Assembly: GCA_018067045.1 (NCBI GenBank)
Contig: JAGPVL010000017.1
Span: 62,001-126,000, forward strand
Reading direction: 5' to 3'
From: Gammaproteobacteria bacterium
GTDB taxonomy: Bacteria; Pseudomonadota; Gammaproteobacteria; Pseudomonadales; Alcanivoracaceae
DNA: 64,000 bases
This document shows positions 1-8,923 of this stretch, in pieces (the first letter of the stretch is position 1; each line of letters opens with the position of its first letter). The translations under genes were made by a program, and so were the position numbers. Below the pieces are notes generated by a model, which did no database searches, was not told the DNA's origin, and saw nothing but the letters and a program-made list of their open reading frames with translations.

Positions 1-1014
1 CAGGCAGAAATGCTCGACTACGCAGGTCGTGGTCTGTCCGTGATGGAGATGAGTCATCGCTCTGCAGAGTTTGTCGCGATAGCGGCACGTGCAGAGCAGG
101 ACTTGCGCGACCTGTTGGGCATTAGTGACGACTACGCAGTGCTGTTTGTACAGGGCGGAGCGTCGCAGCAGTTCTCCATGGTACCGATGAATTTGCTGCC
201 TGCCGGCGGTGTGGCTGATTACGTCAACACCGGACAGTGGTCCAGTAAAGCGATTAAAGAAGCGCAGCGCTTTGGTGATGTTAATGTCGTCGCCAGCAGC
301 AAAGATAAAAACTTTAGCTATGTGCCTTCGCAGTCGGATTGGGCGCCTTCAAAGAATGCGGCGTACTTGCATTACACGCCTAATGAAACCATTGGTGGCG
401 TAGAGTATAACTTTACCCCTCAGACCAATGTGCCGTTAGTGGCCGACTACTCTTCCTCTATATTGTCGCGACCATTGGATGTATCAAAGTTTGGATTGAT
501 TTACGCGGGCGCCCAGAAAAATATTGGCCCGGCGGGTCTGACTTTGGTTATTGTGCGCAAAGAGTTGCTTGGCCACGCGTCTAACGCGGTACCAGCGATG
601 CTTAACTACAAAACCTTCGCTGATAACGACTCCATGTATAACACGCCACCAACTTACGGTTGGTACCTTGCCGGTTTGGTGTTTGCATGGCTGAAAGAGC
701 AGGGCGGGTTGCAGGCCATCGGTGAGCTGAATCAGCGTAAGGCCGATAAGCTGTATGGTTATATTGATGCGAGTGGGTTCTATAGCAATCCGGTGCAGGT
801 TGATTGCCGAAGCCTGATGAATATACCGTTTGCGTTAGCGGACGATGCGTTGGATAGAGTATTTTTGAAAGAAGCGGAGCAGGCTGGCCTGCTGAACCTT
901 GCGGGGCACCGTTCGGTTGGTGGAATGCGCGCCAGCATATACAACGCGGTACCAGAAGCGGCCGTGGATGCATTGATTGATTTTATGAAGGACTTTGCTA
1001 AACGCAATGGCTGA
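1..1014 (+). CDS. serC: Phosphoserine aminotransferase, 5'-truncated by window edge
   Basis: PLP enzyme that converts 3-phosphohydroxypyruvate plus glutamate to O-phosphoserine (serine and pyridoxine pathways), cytosolic. The reading frame is already open at base 1 (Gln-Ala-Glu before the first Met at 10). Family members run about 360 residues, so roughly 25 N-terminal residues lie outside the window. Visible family features are SVMEMSHRS near the start, FVQGGAS, and AGAQKNIGPAG with the Schiff-base lysine at residue 170 counted from the Met at base 10. It overlaps the following pheA by 8 bp. The serC-pheA-hisC-tyrA/aroA order is the known Pseudomonas-type aromatic supra-operon. Identity is very secure; only the start is missing. 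Confidence 0.96.
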   Translation, partial: QAEMLDYAGRGLSVMEMSHRSAEFVAIAARAEQDLRDLLGISDDYAVLFVQGGASQQFSMVPMNLLPAGGVADYVNTGQWSSKAIKEAQRFGDVNVVASSKDKNFSYVPSQSDWAPSKNAAYLHYTPNETIGGVEYNFTPQTNVPLVADYSSSILSRPLDVSKFGLIYAGAQKNIGPAGLTLVIVRKELLGHASNAVPAMLNYKTFADNDSMYNTPPTYGWYLAGLVFAWLKEQGGLQAIGELNQRKADKLYGYIDASGFYSNPVQVDCRSLMNIPFALADDALDRVFLKEAEQAGLLNLAGHRSVGGMRASIYNAVPEAAVDALIDFMKDFAKRNG

Positions 1015-2107
1015 TAACACGAAAGATATACCGACACTTGAGCAACTACGCGAACAAATTGACGCGTTGGATATTGCCCTGCAAGACATGCTGAACCAGC
1101 GTGCAACGCTGGCGCAGCAGGTTGCCCATGTGAAAAAAGCTGGCGAGGAAGTGCCGATTTTTTATCGCCCTGAGCGCGAGGCGCAGGTGTTGCGTAACGT
1201 AAAGGAGCGCAATAAAGGGCCGCTTGACGCTGAAGTCGTGGCGCGCTTGTTTCGTGAAGTGATGTCGGCTTGCCTCGCGTTGGAACAAAAAACGCGTGTC
1301 GCATTTCTTGGCCCAGAAGGTACCTTTACCCATCAAGCCGCGTTAAAACATTTTGGCCATGGTGTCGATGTTGCACCGCTCAATGCGATCGATGAGGTTT
1401 TTCGTGAAGTGGAAGCCGGGGCTGCCGATTACGGTGTCGTGCCGGTAGAGAACTCAACGGAAGGTGTCGTCAATCATACCCTTGATTCTTTTATGGGATC
1501 GACGCTGAAGGTTTGTGGTGAAGTTGAGTTGCGTATTCATCATCACTTAATGGCAGGGGCAAATACTCAGCGTGAGAAGATATCCCGTGTTTATTCGCAT
1601 CAGCAAACGCTAGCGCAGTGCCGTAAATGGCTCGACGCAAATATGCCTGGAGCAGAACGTATTGCTGTGAGTTCTAACGCGCAAGCCGCAAAGCGCCTAG
1701 AGGGTGAGTGGAATGCGGCAGCAATCGCGGGCGAAATGGCCGCTGAGCTATACCAGCTGGATGTTATTCAAAACAATATTGAAGATCGCCCAGATAACAC
1801 CACACGCTTTATTATTATTGGACGGCAAGACACGCCTGCATCCGGAAATGATAAAACCAGTATTTCCGTAAGCGGAAAAAATCGTCCTGGCTTGCTGTAT
1901 CACGTGCTGGAACCTTTCCAGTCCCGTGGCATTAATCTGACCCGTCTCGAGTCGCGCCCGTCGCGCACCGAAAAGTGGAACTATGTGTTCTTTATTGATC
2001 TGGAAGGTCATCGCGATGATGCGGAAGTTAAGCGTGTCCTCGATGATCTACAGGCGGACAGTTTAGATATTCGCTTCCTAGGCTCTTACCCAAAAGCCGT
2101 ACTGTAA
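1007..2107 (+). CDS. pheA: Bifunctional chorismate mutase / prephenate dehydratase (P-protein)
   Basis: Makes phenylpyruvate from chorismate in phenylalanine synthesis. Residues about 8-92 form the helical AroQ chorismate mutase domain. Residues about 97-275 are the prephenate dehydratase (GPEGTFTHQAA at 102-112, the Thr-Arg-Phe catalytic motif in NTTRFIIIG). The C-terminal ACT domain carries the ESRPSR phenylalanine-binding motif, so feedback inhibition by Phe is expected. I chose ATG 1007 over the in-frame TTG 995 because the P-protein family starts at the helical mutase domain. The 8-bp overlap with serC suggests translational coupling. Length (366 aa) is normal. Confidence 0.96.
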   Translation: MADNTKDIPTLEQLREQIDALDIALQDMLNQRATLAQQVAHVKKAGEEVPIFYRPEREAQVLRNVKERNKGPLDAEVVARLFREVMSACLALEQKTRVAFLGPEGTFTHQAALKHFGHGVDVAPLNAIDEVFREVEAGAADYGVVPVENSTEGVVNHTLDSFMGSTLKVCGEVELRIHHHLMAGANTQREKISRVYSHQQTLAQCRKWLDANMPGAERIAVSSNAQAAKRLEGEWNAAAIAGEMAAELYQLDVIQNNIEDRPDNTTRFIIIGRQDTPASGNDKTSISVSGKNRPGLLYHVLEPFQSRGINLTRLESRPSRTEKWNYVFFIDLEGHRDDAEVKRVLDDLQADSLDIRFLGSYPKAVL

Positions 2108-2138
2108 TTCTACGCCTGCGGTGGGCTTTATAGTTTTA

Positions 2139-2167
2139 GTGGGAGCTTGCTCGCAAGCGAATAGCTC
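2139..2167. repeat. REP-like palindromic element
   Basis: In the 175-bp gap between pheA and hisC is a short element that starts GTGGGAGCTTGCTCGCAAGCG. Its centre can fold as GCTTG-CTCG-CAAGC (2145-2158). It resembles the GTGGGAGC...TTGC...GCGA REP elements common in Pseudomonas-like genomes and shares the GGGAG-GCTTGC-GCGA pattern with the cluster near 63080-63479. The family assignment is by eye only. Confidence 0.5.
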
Positions 2168-2282
2168 TAGCTAAGGCCTGTATCGTTGATATTTATCGAA
2201 TACAAAGGCGTAAACTGAGCATTACTCTTGGCGGCGAACGCAGCATGCGAAGTCAACCATCACCTAATACGGGGCATCTATT

Positions 2283-3383
2283 ATGACCTGTGATTTTCTT
2301 CGGTCCGCGAATGCCGGCATTCAATTGCTTCAGCCTTATCAGACGGGCAAGCCGATTGAGGAGCTGGAGCGCGAGCTTGGTATTAAGCACATTGTTAAGC
2401 TCGCCAGTAATGAGAATCCACTGGGCCCCGGTCATATGGCATTGGCTGCCGCAAAAAGTGCACTCAATGACCTGCATCGCTATCCAGACGGCTCAGGCTT
2501 TCATTTAAAAGCTGCGCTTGCTGAGAAGCTTGATGTGCATCCGCAGCAAATAACACTGGGCAATGGCTCTAATGATGTCCTCGAATTAATTGCGCGTAGC
2601 TGGCTCGCTCCAGGTGACGAAGTGATTTTTTCTGAGCATGCGTTTGCCGTTTATCCACTTGTTACCTTGGCGTGCTCGGCAAAGCCTGTTCAGGTTCCAG
2701 CGGTTTGCTTTGGCCACGACCTAGAGGCAATGGCTGATGCGGTTACCGAGCGCACTAAGATTATTTTTATTGCCAATCCCAATAATCCGACCGGCACATG
2801 GTTTCACCGTTCTGCGCTGGAATTGTTTTTAAAGAAAGTGCCAGAGCACGTTTTGGTGGTGCTTGATGAAGCGTATTTCGAGTATGTCGAAGAAGCTTAC
2901 TACCCGAATGGCCTCCACTATTTAGAAGCACATCCGAATATTATTGTGACGCGTACGTTTTCAAAGATTTACGGTTTGGCGAGTTTGCGTATTGGCTATG
3001 GTATTTCGTCGGCCGCGATTGCCGATGTACTTAATCGCGTGCGTCAGCCATTTAATTGTAATGCGGTGGCGTTAGCGGCGGCGCAAGCTGCGTTGGCAGA
3101 TGACAGCTATCTTGACGATAGCCGTAGTGAAAACGCTGCGGGGCTCGGGCAGTTGGTCGAGGGGTTGGAGCGTCTTGGCATGACGGTTATTCCGTCTGTG
3201 GCAAACTTTATTGCGTTTGATTGTCAGCGCGAAGCGATGCCGTTGTATCAGGCGTTATTAGCACAGGGTGTTATTGTGCGGCCGATTGCGGCGTATGGCT
3301 TGCCGAATCATCTGCGGGTGTCTATTGGTTTGTCACGTGAAAACGAACGCTTCTTGCAGGCCCTAGAGCAGGTGTTGGCATGA
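2283..3383 (+). CDS. hisC: Histidinol-phosphate / aromatic aminotransferase
   Basis: Class-II PLP aminotransferase of 366 aa. Visible motifs are ASNENPLGP (41-49), NPNNPTG (165-171), LDEAYFEY (194-201) and TFSKIYGLASLRIGYG with the PLP lysine at 228 and the phosphate-binding Arg at 236. In the Pseudomonas aromatic operon the gene at this position is a second hisC paralogue that acts broadly on histidinol phosphate and on aromatic precursors. Context therefore suggests a role in tyrosine/phenylalanine synthesis as well as, or instead of, histidine. Its last four bases overlap the tyrA-aroA start (ATGA at 3380). The His-versus-aromatic preference cannot be read from sequence. Confidence 0.93.
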   Translation: MTCDFLRSANAGIQLLQPYQTGKPIEELERELGIKHIVKLASNENPLGPGHMALAAAKSALNDLHRYPDGSGFHLKAALAEKLDVHPQQITLGNGSNDVLELIARSWLAPGDEVIFSEHAFAVYPLVTLACSAKPVQVPAVCFGHDLEAMADAVTERTKIIFIANPNNPTGTWFHRSALELFLKKVPEHVLVVLDEAYFEYVEEAYYPNGLHYLEAHPNIIVTRTFSKIYGLASLRIGYGISSAAIADVLNRVRQPFNCNAVALAAAQAALADDSYLDDSRSENAAGLGQLVEGLERLGMTVIPSVANFIAFDCQREAMPLYQALLAQGVIVRPIAAYGLPNHLRVSIGLSRENERFLQALEQVLA

Positions 3384-5638
3384 CGGATATTGCTCCGCAA
3401 CCGTTGTTTAAGCGGGTTGCGATTATTGGCCTTGGTCTGATTGGCGGGTCATTTGCTGCGGGCATTAAGCAACGTGGCCTTGCAGAAGAAGTTGTTGCTG
3501 GCTCGCGCTCGGAGCGTACCCGTGAACGTGGTTTGGCATTGGGTGTTGTCGATCACGCCAGCGCTGACCTTGCCGAGGCTGTTCGCGGTGCCGATTTAGT
3601 GTTCTTGGCGGTGCCAGTTTCGGCGATGACGGCGACCATGATGGCAATGCTGCCGGGGCTGTCGGCCAACGTCATTATCACCGATGGTGGCAGCGTTAAA
3701 GGCAGCGTGGTCAACGCGGCGAGAGCGGCAATGCCTGCTTTCGTATCTCGCTTTGTGCCTGGGCACCCGATCGCAGGCAAAGAAAAAAGTGGCGTCGAAG
3801 CGGCCGACCCAGATCTTTATGTAAATCATCGCGTTATTCTGACTCCGCATCAGCAGACCGATCCGGCCGCAACCCAAAAAGTGCGTGCTTTATGGACGGC
3901 GCTGGGTGCAGATGTGCTGGAAATGCATGCCGATGAGCATGATAGAGTGCTTGCCGAAACCAGCCATTTACCTCACTTATTAGCGTTTTCACTGGTCGAT
4001 ACACTGGCGCGTCAGGGTGATTCAGTCGATATCTTTCGTTATGCCGCCGGAGGGTTTCGGGACTTTACCCGTATTGCTTCCAGTGACCCCGTTATGTGGC
4101 ACGACATTTTCTGCGAGAACAAACAGGCAGTGTTGCAGGCGGCGGATTTGTTTGCCCAAGGCCTGGAGCAGTTCCGTCAAGCAGTCACAGAAGGTGACAG
4201 CGAGAAATTACTCGCTATCATGACCCGCGCTAACTCGGCCCGTGCCCACTTTCTGGCCTTGAGTGCCCGTTCTTCATTTACTCAGGCGCAGACGTCTACA
4301 GATGAGTCCTTCATGAATAAAGCAGAAAATGCCCCGTCTCAGGGCTGGAGTGTTGCACCCGGCGGGAAGCTGTCCGGCCGCGTGCGTGTCGCCGGCGACA
4401 AGTCTATTTCGCATCGTTCCATTATGCTCGGCGCGCTCGCCGAAGGCGTCACCGAGATTGATGGCTTCCTAGAAGGCGAAGATGCCCTGGCGACCTTACA
4501 AGCGTTTCGCGACATGGGCGTTGTTATTGAAGGCCCAAGCGCGGGTCGCGTACGCGTCCACGGTGTGGGGCTGCATGGCCTAAAGGCGCCAACACGTGGC
4601 CTGTATATGGGCAACTCCGGCACATCCATGCGGTTGCTGATGGGCTTGCTGTGCGCGCAACAATTTAATGTCGAGCTAACCGGCGATGCATCGCTGGCTA
4701 AGCGGCCGATGGAGCGCGTGGCGAAGCCGCTGCGTGAAATGGGAGCGTCGATCGCGACCACGGGTAACGGTACGCCGCCGGTGAATGTTCGTGGTGCGCA
4801 AGCATTAACCGGTTTTCATTACGATATGCCAGTTGCGTCTGCACAGGTGAAATCAGCCGTGTTGTTGGCCGGCCTTTACGCTCAGGGCGAAACATCCGTG
4901 ACGGAGCCTGCGCCAACACGCGATCATACTGAGCGCATGTTGACGGGCTTTGGCTATCCTGTGACGCGTAACGGTGCAACTTGTACCCTGACCGGAGGCG
5001 GTTCCTTAACTGCATGCAAGCTCGAAGTGCCGGCCGATATTTCGTCGTCAGCTTTTTTCTTGGTTGGTGCGTCGATAGCGCCGGGCTCGGATTTATTGCT
5101 GCCACATGTAGGCATTAATCCGACCCGCACAGGCGTTATCGATATTCTAAAATTAATGGGCGCTGATATTACCCTTGAAAATGAGCGTGATGCAGGCGGC
5201 GAGCCGGTTGCCGATATTCGTGTGCGTAGCGCGCAATTAAAAGGCATCGTCATTCCCGAGAACTTGGTGCCGCTGGCGATTGATGAGTTTCCCGCTATTT
5301 TTGTCGCGGCCGCATGTGCCGAAGGCGAGACCATTCTGCACGGCGCGGAAGAGCTGCGCGTTAAAGAGTCTGATCGCATCCAAGTAATGGCCGACGGCCT
5401 TCTTGCCTTGGGTGTAGAAGTAGAAGTGTATGACGATGGTATTCGTATTGTGGGGGGTGAGATTGGCGGCGGGGCAGTGCAGTCCCACGGCGATCATCGT
5501 ATTGCGATGAGTTTTGCGATGGCGGCGCTTCGCGCGACCGGCTCGATTGCGATCCATGATACCGCCAATGTCGCCACATCATTCCCCGGTTTTGCCGAGC
5601 TGGCGCGTGGCGCTGGCGTACGTTTGGAGCAAGCATGA
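3380..5638 (+). CDS. tyrA-aroA: Fused prephenate dehydrogenase and EPSP synthase
   Basis: A 752-residue fusion of two aromatic-pathway enzymes. Residues about 10-295 are TyrA: the NAD(P) site GLGLIGGS at 17-24, GHPIAGKEKSG at 128-138, and catalytic-region SHLPH at 195-199. Residues about 312-752 are AroA (3-phosphoshikimate 1-carboxyvinyltransferase): GDKSISHRS at 339-347, GNSGTSMRLL, LRVKESDRIQ and the C-terminal DHRIAMSFAM. This fusion is known from Pseudomonas relatives. An internal ATG at 4313 (Met312) begins exactly at the AroA domain with only a weak GA-rich site before it, so separate AroA translation is possible but not shown. Start overlaps hisC by 4 bp; end overlaps cmk by 4 bp. Confidence 0.96.
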   Translation: MTDIAPQPLFKRVAIIGLGLIGGSFAAGIKQRGLAEEVVAGSRSERTRERGLALGVVDHASADLAEAVRGADLVFLAVPVSAMTATMMAMLPGLSANVIITDGGSVKGSVVNAARAAMPAFVSRFVPGHPIAGKEKSGVEAADPDLYVNHRVILTPHQQTDPAATQKVRALWTALGADVLEMHADEHDRVLAETSHLPHLLAFSLVDTLARQGDSVDIFRYAAGGFRDFTRIASSDPVMWHDIFCENKQAVLQAADLFAQGLEQFRQAVTEGDSEKLLAIMTRANSARAHFLALSARSSFTQAQTSTDESFMNKAENAPSQGWSVAPGGKLSGRVRVAGDKSISHRSIMLGALAEGVTEIDGFLEGEDALATLQAFRDMGVVIEGPSAGRVRVHGVGLHGLKAPTRGLYMGNSGTSMRLLMGLLCAQQFNVELTGDASLAKRPMERVAKPLREMGASIATTGNGTPPVNVRGAQALTGFHYDMPVASAQVKSAVLLAGLYAQGETSVTEPAPTRDHTERMLTGFGYPVTRNGATCTLTGGGSLTACKLEVPADISSSAFFLVGASIAPGSDLLLPHVGINPTRTGVIDILKLMGADITLENERDAGGEPVADIRVRSAQLKGIVIPENLVPLAIDEFPAIFVAAACAEGETILHGAEELRVKESDRIQVMADGLLALGVEVEVYDDGIRIVGGEIGGGAVQSHGDHRIAMSFAMAALRATGSIAIHDTANVATSFPGFAELARGAGVRLEQA

Positions 5639-6309
5639 CAGTTTCTGTGATTACCATTGATGGGCCTGTGTCCTCAGGAAAAGGGACCGTTGCCCGTGAA
5701 GTGGCGATCAAGCTCGGTTGGCATTTGCTCGATTCTGGCGCGCTTTACCGCGTGCTGGGTTATCACGCTACACAGATTGGGGTGGCACTGGATGACGAAG
5801 CCAAACTGGTCAAGCTAGCGAAAGCTCTGCCTGTTAGCTTTGTTGAGCGTGACGGCGATACCCTTGTGATGCTTGATGGCGTTGATGTCGGCAATACCAT
5901 TCGCGCCGAAGAAGTTGGTGAGCTGGCATCAAAAGTCGCTATTTTTCAACCGGTTAGAGATGCTTTGCTGGAGCGGCAGCAGTCTTTCGCGCAAACCCCT
6001 GGCTTAGTTGCCGATGGTCGCGACATGGGTACGGTCGTTTTTACCGCCGCTCCCCTGAAAATCTTCCTAACCGCCAGCGCTGAAGAGCGCGCCCTGCGGC
6101 GCTATAACCAGTTGAAGGAAAAGGGCTTCAGTGCTACCCTCGCCGCCCTTGTCGAGGATATCCGCAACCGGGATGAGCGTGATATGAATCGAGATGTGGC
6201 TCCGTTGCGGCCGGCAGATGATGCCCTTGTCGTAGACAGTACCACTCTCTCGGTCATTGAAGTGGTCGACCGGATTCTTGACGAAGCGCAACAGCGTTCT
6301 CTTTTATAG
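5635..6309 (+). CDS. cmk: Cytidylate kinase
   Basis: Phosphorylates (d)CMP with ATP; cytosolic nucleotide salvage. The 224-aa length is typical. The N-terminal P-loop is DGPVSSGKGT. Other family features are LLDSGALYR, ADGRDMGTVVF and the C-terminal RNRDERD. The ATGA overlap with tyrA-aroA shows it belongs to the same transcription unit. cmk directly before rpsA is a conserved gammaproteobacterial arrangement. Confidence 0.96.
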   Translation: MTVSVITIDGPVSSGKGTVAREVAIKLGWHLLDSGALYRVLGYHATQIGVALDDEAKLVKLAKALPVSFVERDGDTLVMLDGVDVGNTIRAEEVGELASKVAIFQPVRDALLERQQSFAQTPGLVADGRDMGTVVFTAAPLKIFLTASAEERALRRYNQLKEKGFSATLAALVEDIRNRDERDMNRDVAPLRPADDALVVDSTTLSVIEVVDRILDEAQQRSLL

Positions 6310-6381
6310 AGCTTTAATCAGTTTTTCATAAAGATAACGCACTAGTGCTTACACGGGTGTTATGCCTGTGGCGGTGATTTG

Positions 6382-6459
6382 TTTTGGTTCATTTCAGGTG
6401 ACCAGCCTGAACCAAAATGGATTTAACTTAAGCTGACCCATACCGGCTGGCAGGTATGG
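6382..6459 (+). promoter_or_regulatory. rpsA leader with two stem-loops
   Basis: The 173-bp cmk-rpsA gap holds two hairpins. The first is TTTTGGTTCA (6382-6391) with TGAACCAAAA (6408-6417), a perfect 10-bp stem. The second is CCATACC (6438-6444) with GGTATGG (6453-6459), ending 23 bases before the rpsA ATG. In E. coli the rpsA leader folds into stem-loops that S1 binds to repress its own translation, and the rpsA start there, as here, lacks a strong Shine-Dalgarno. The regulatory role is inferred from that parallel. Confidence 0.5.
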
Positions 6460-6482
6460 TTGAAAACCCAAAGGTACCTTCC

Positions 6483-8153
6483 ATGAGCGAAACTTTCGCC
6501 GAACTCTTTGAAGCAAGTTTAAAAGACCTCGATGTAGCCCGTGGCTCCATCATCACTGGCTCAGTTGTTGCTATTGATAGCGACTGGATCACTGTTAATG
6601 CAGGTCTTAAATCTGAGGGCATTATTGCCCGTGAAGAATTCCTCGACGAGAAAGGGGAAATTGAAGTCGCAATAGGTGACGAAGTTGAAGTAGCGGTAGA
6701 CGCTATCGACGACGGCCTTGGCTTCACCCGCCTGTCTCGCGAAAAAGCTAAGCGCGCCGAAGTGTGGACTGAGCTTGAAAAAGCCTACACCAAGGAAGAA
6801 ATCGTTAAGGGTATTATCAGTGGCAAGGTAAAAGGCGGTTTTACCGTCGATATCGGCCCGATCCGCGCATTTTTGCCGGGTTCTTTGGTAGATATCCGTC
6901 CGGTTCGCGATGTAGCGCATTTGGAAGGTAAGGATCTAGATTTCAAAGTTATCAAACTTGATGCTAAGCGTAACAACGTGGTTGTTTCCCGCCGTGCGGT
7001 GATGGAAGCAGAGCACAGCGCAGAGCGTGACCAGTTGCTCGAGTCTCTACAAGAAGGGATGGAAGTTAAAGGTATCGTTAAGAACCTTACTGATTACGGC
7101 GCGTTCGTTGATCTCGGCGGCATCGATGGTCTGTTGCACATCACCGACATGGCTTGGAAGCGTATTAAGCACCCAAGTGAAATCGTTGAAGTGGGCCAAG
7201 AAATCGACGTTAAAGTTCTTAAGTTTGATCGCGAAAAAATGCGTGTATCCCTCGGCCTCAAGCAGCTGGGCGAAGATCCATGGCATGACATCGTTCGTCG
7301 CTACCCAGTCGGCGCGCGCGTAAAAGCGAAGATCACCAACCTGACCGATTACGGCTGTTTCGCTGAAATCGAAGAAGGCGTTGAAGGTCTGGTTCACGTT
7401 TCCGAAATGGATTGGACTAACAAGAATATTCATCCTTCCAAAGTGGTCTCTATTAGTGACGACGTAGAAGTGATGATTCTGGATATCGAAGAAGATCGTC
7501 GTCGTATCTCTTTGGGTATCAAGCAGTGTCAAGCCAACCCATGGGAGTCGTTCGCGACAACTCATGCCAAGGACGACAAGGTATCGGGCAAGATCAAGTC
7601 AATCACTGACTTCGGTATCTTCATCGGTCTGGACGGCGGCATCGACGGCCTCGTACACCTGTCTGACATCTCTTGGGATGAGCAGGGCGAAGAAGCTGTA
7701 CGTAAGTTTGCCAAAGGCGACGAGCTTGAGACGGTGATCCTGTCTATTGATCCTGAGCGGGAAAGAATTTCCCTTGGAATCAAGCAGTTGACAAACGATC
7801 CGTTCGCTCAGTATGTTTCAGTTAACGATAAAGGCGCAATCGTAACAGGTAAGGTCATCGCTGCTGATGCCAAGTCTGCGACTATTGAGCTAGCTGAAAA
7901 TGTTGAAGGCGTAATCAAAGCTGCCGACGTATCCCGTGACCGCGTTGAAGATGTTAGCGCTGTGTTGCCAGTGGGTACTGAGGTTGAGGCGAAGATCACT
8001 GCTCTTGATCGTAAGAATCGCGGTATCACCTTGTCCATCAAAGCGAAGGACGTGGAAGAAGACCGTGAAGTTGTCGACAATCTGCAGAAAGACGCTCAGT
8101 CACCAAAAACTATTGGTGATCTGATCAAGGCGCAGATGGAAGGCGGCGAGTAA
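6483..8153 (+). CDS. rpsA: 30S ribosomal protein S1
   Basis: RNA-binding ribosomal protein that brings mRNA to the 30S subunit. It has 556 residues with six S1 (OB-fold) repeats at roughly 20-86, 105-170, 191-259, 276-346, 363-433 and 450-519. Repeats 3-6 show the typical [21 protein letters not shown] type of signature. I chose ATG 6483 ([10 protein letters not shown]) rather than the in-frame ATG 6456 because it matches the family N-terminus and 557-aa E. coli length, and the upstream ATG falls inside a leader hairpin. Likely autoregulated (see leader). Confidence 0.97.
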   Translation: MSETFAELFEASLKDLDVARGSIITGSVVAIDSDWITVNAGLKSEGIIAREEFLDEKGEIEVAIGDEVEVAVDAIDDGLGFTRLSREKAKRAEVWTELEKAYTKEEIVKGIISGKVKGGFTVDIGPIRAFLPGSLVDIRPVRDVAHLEGKDLDFKVIKLDAKRNNVVVSRRAVMEAEHSAERDQLLESLQEGMEVKGIVKNLTDYGAFVDLGGIDGLLHITDMAWKRIKHPSEIVEVGQEIDVKVLKFDREKMRVSLGLKQLGEDPWHDIVRRYPVGARVKAKITNLTDYGCFAEIEEGVEGLVHVSEMDWTNKNIHPSKVVSISDDVEVMILDIEEDRRRISLGIKQCQANPWESFATTHAKDDKVSGKIKSITDFGIFIGLDGGIDGLVHLSDISWDEQGEEAVRKFAKGDELETVILSIDPERERISLGIKQLTNDPFAQYVSVNDKGAIVTGKVIAADAKSATIELAENVEGVIKAADVSRDRVEDVSAVLPVGTEVEAKITALDRKNRGITLSIKAKDVEEDREVVDNLQKDAQSPKTIGDLIKAQMEGGE

Positions 8154-8166
8154 TATAGCTCCCCTA

Positions 8167-8210
8167 GGGCCACGCCGTTCGGCGTGGCCCCCTGGGTGGG
8201 GGCATCCACC
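8167..8210 (+). terminator. GC-rich hairpins between rpsA and ihfB
   Basis: GGGCCACGCC (8167-8176), loop GTTC, GGCGTGGCCC (8181-8190) is a perfect 10-bp stem. It is followed by a second small stem GGTGG/CCACC (8195-8199, 8206-8210). There is no T-run, so this may be an attenuator, an mRNA-stability element or a weak terminator that lets ihfB be partly co-transcribed. Confidence 0.5.
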
Positions 8211-8224
8211 GGGAAAGGGTTGTT

Positions 8225-8566
8225 ATGGCATTGACTAAATCGGAATTGATTGACCGTATTGCCGCACGGCAAACGCAGCTCTCCCCACGGGATGTCGAGT
8301 TGGCAGTCAAGACCATGATCGAAGAAATGGCCAACGCATTAGCGGATGGCGGCCGTATTGAGATTCGCGGCTTCGGTAGTTTTTCCCTCCATTTTCGTGC
8401 TCCGCGAGTCGGGCGTAACCCTAAAACAGGGGCGTCGGTTGAGTTGCATGGCAAATATGTTCCTCATTTCAAACCAGGTAAAGAGCTTCGCGAGCGCGTT
8501 AATTCGGCGATCGCTGAAGAGCATAGCGCGGCATCAGGCGCTAGCGCTGTAAGCACTGGTTCCTAA
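8225..8566 (+). CDS. ihfB: Integration host factor subunit beta
   Basis: Nucleoid DNA-bending protein; works as a heterodimer with IhfA. The 113-aa protein begins [13 protein letters not shown] and carries the HU/IHF signature around [10 protein letters not shown] plus the DNA-intercalating arm GRNPKTG. The C-terminal tail after ELRERVN is about 15 residues longer than in E. coli (about 94 aa) and rich in Ala/Ser, which is common in Pseudomonas relatives. Position after rpsA is the conserved one. It is followed after three bases by lapA. Confidence 0.96.
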   Translation: MALTKSELIDRIAARQTQLSPRDVELAVKTMIEEMANALADGGRIEIRGFGSFSLHFRAPRVGRNPKTGASVELHGKYVPHFKPGKELRERVNSAIAEEHSAASGASAVSTGS

Positions 8567-8569
8567 GTT

Positions 8570-8809
8570 ATGTCACGGCTCTTCTATGCTGGCTGGCTGT
8601 TGTTGGCGTTATTGATGTTTGTGGTCGCCTTGTTTTTCGTTTTGGCAAATCAATCTCTTGTATCCGTTAATTTTCTGGCGCCGGGCTTTATTATTGAGGC
8701 GCGACTTGGTGTGTTGTTGCTGCTGATCTTTATTGCTGGTGCGTTACTGGGCGCGATGACGGGCTTTGGTATTCGTGCGCTGCTGAAAATAGTTCGCCCT
8801 AGAGCGTAA
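8570..8809 (+). CDS. lapA: LapA-family inner-membrane protein (DUF1049)
   Basis: A 79-aa protein with two membrane segments (about 7-27 and 45-67) separated by a short loop containing LANQSLVSVNFL, the typical DUF1049 pattern. In E. coli LapA (YciS) works with LapB to control LPS synthesis through LpxC turnover. It lies between ihfB and lapB as in other gammaproteobacteria. The exact molecular role of LapA is not well defined. Confidence 0.88.
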   Translation: MSRLFYAGWLLLALLMFVVALFFVLANQSLVSVNFLAPGFIIEARLGVLLLLIFIAGALLGAMTGFGIRALLKIVRPRA

Positions 8810-8824
8810 GAAAGGGCGGCGTAT

Positions 8825-8923
8825 ATGTCAGGGTTTCTCTTTCGCTACTCTTTATTGTATCGCTCGCTGACAATTTCAGTGGGCGCCTTACAGCCGCTTT
8901 CGCGGAGCTTGGCAAAGCGATGA
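8825..8923 (+). CDS. Possible 32-aa leader peptide before lapB
   Basis: ATG 8825 opens a 32-codon frame whose TGA (8921-8923) overlaps the ATGATG start of lapB, with an AAAGGG-like site about 8 bases before the ATG. The translation (MSGFLFRYSLLYRSL...) has no family I recognise. The stop/start overlap could couple lapB translation to it. It may equally be chance; it is listed because it fills the whole gap. Confidence 0.22.
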   Translation: MSGFLFRYSLLYRSLTISVGALQPLSRSLAKR

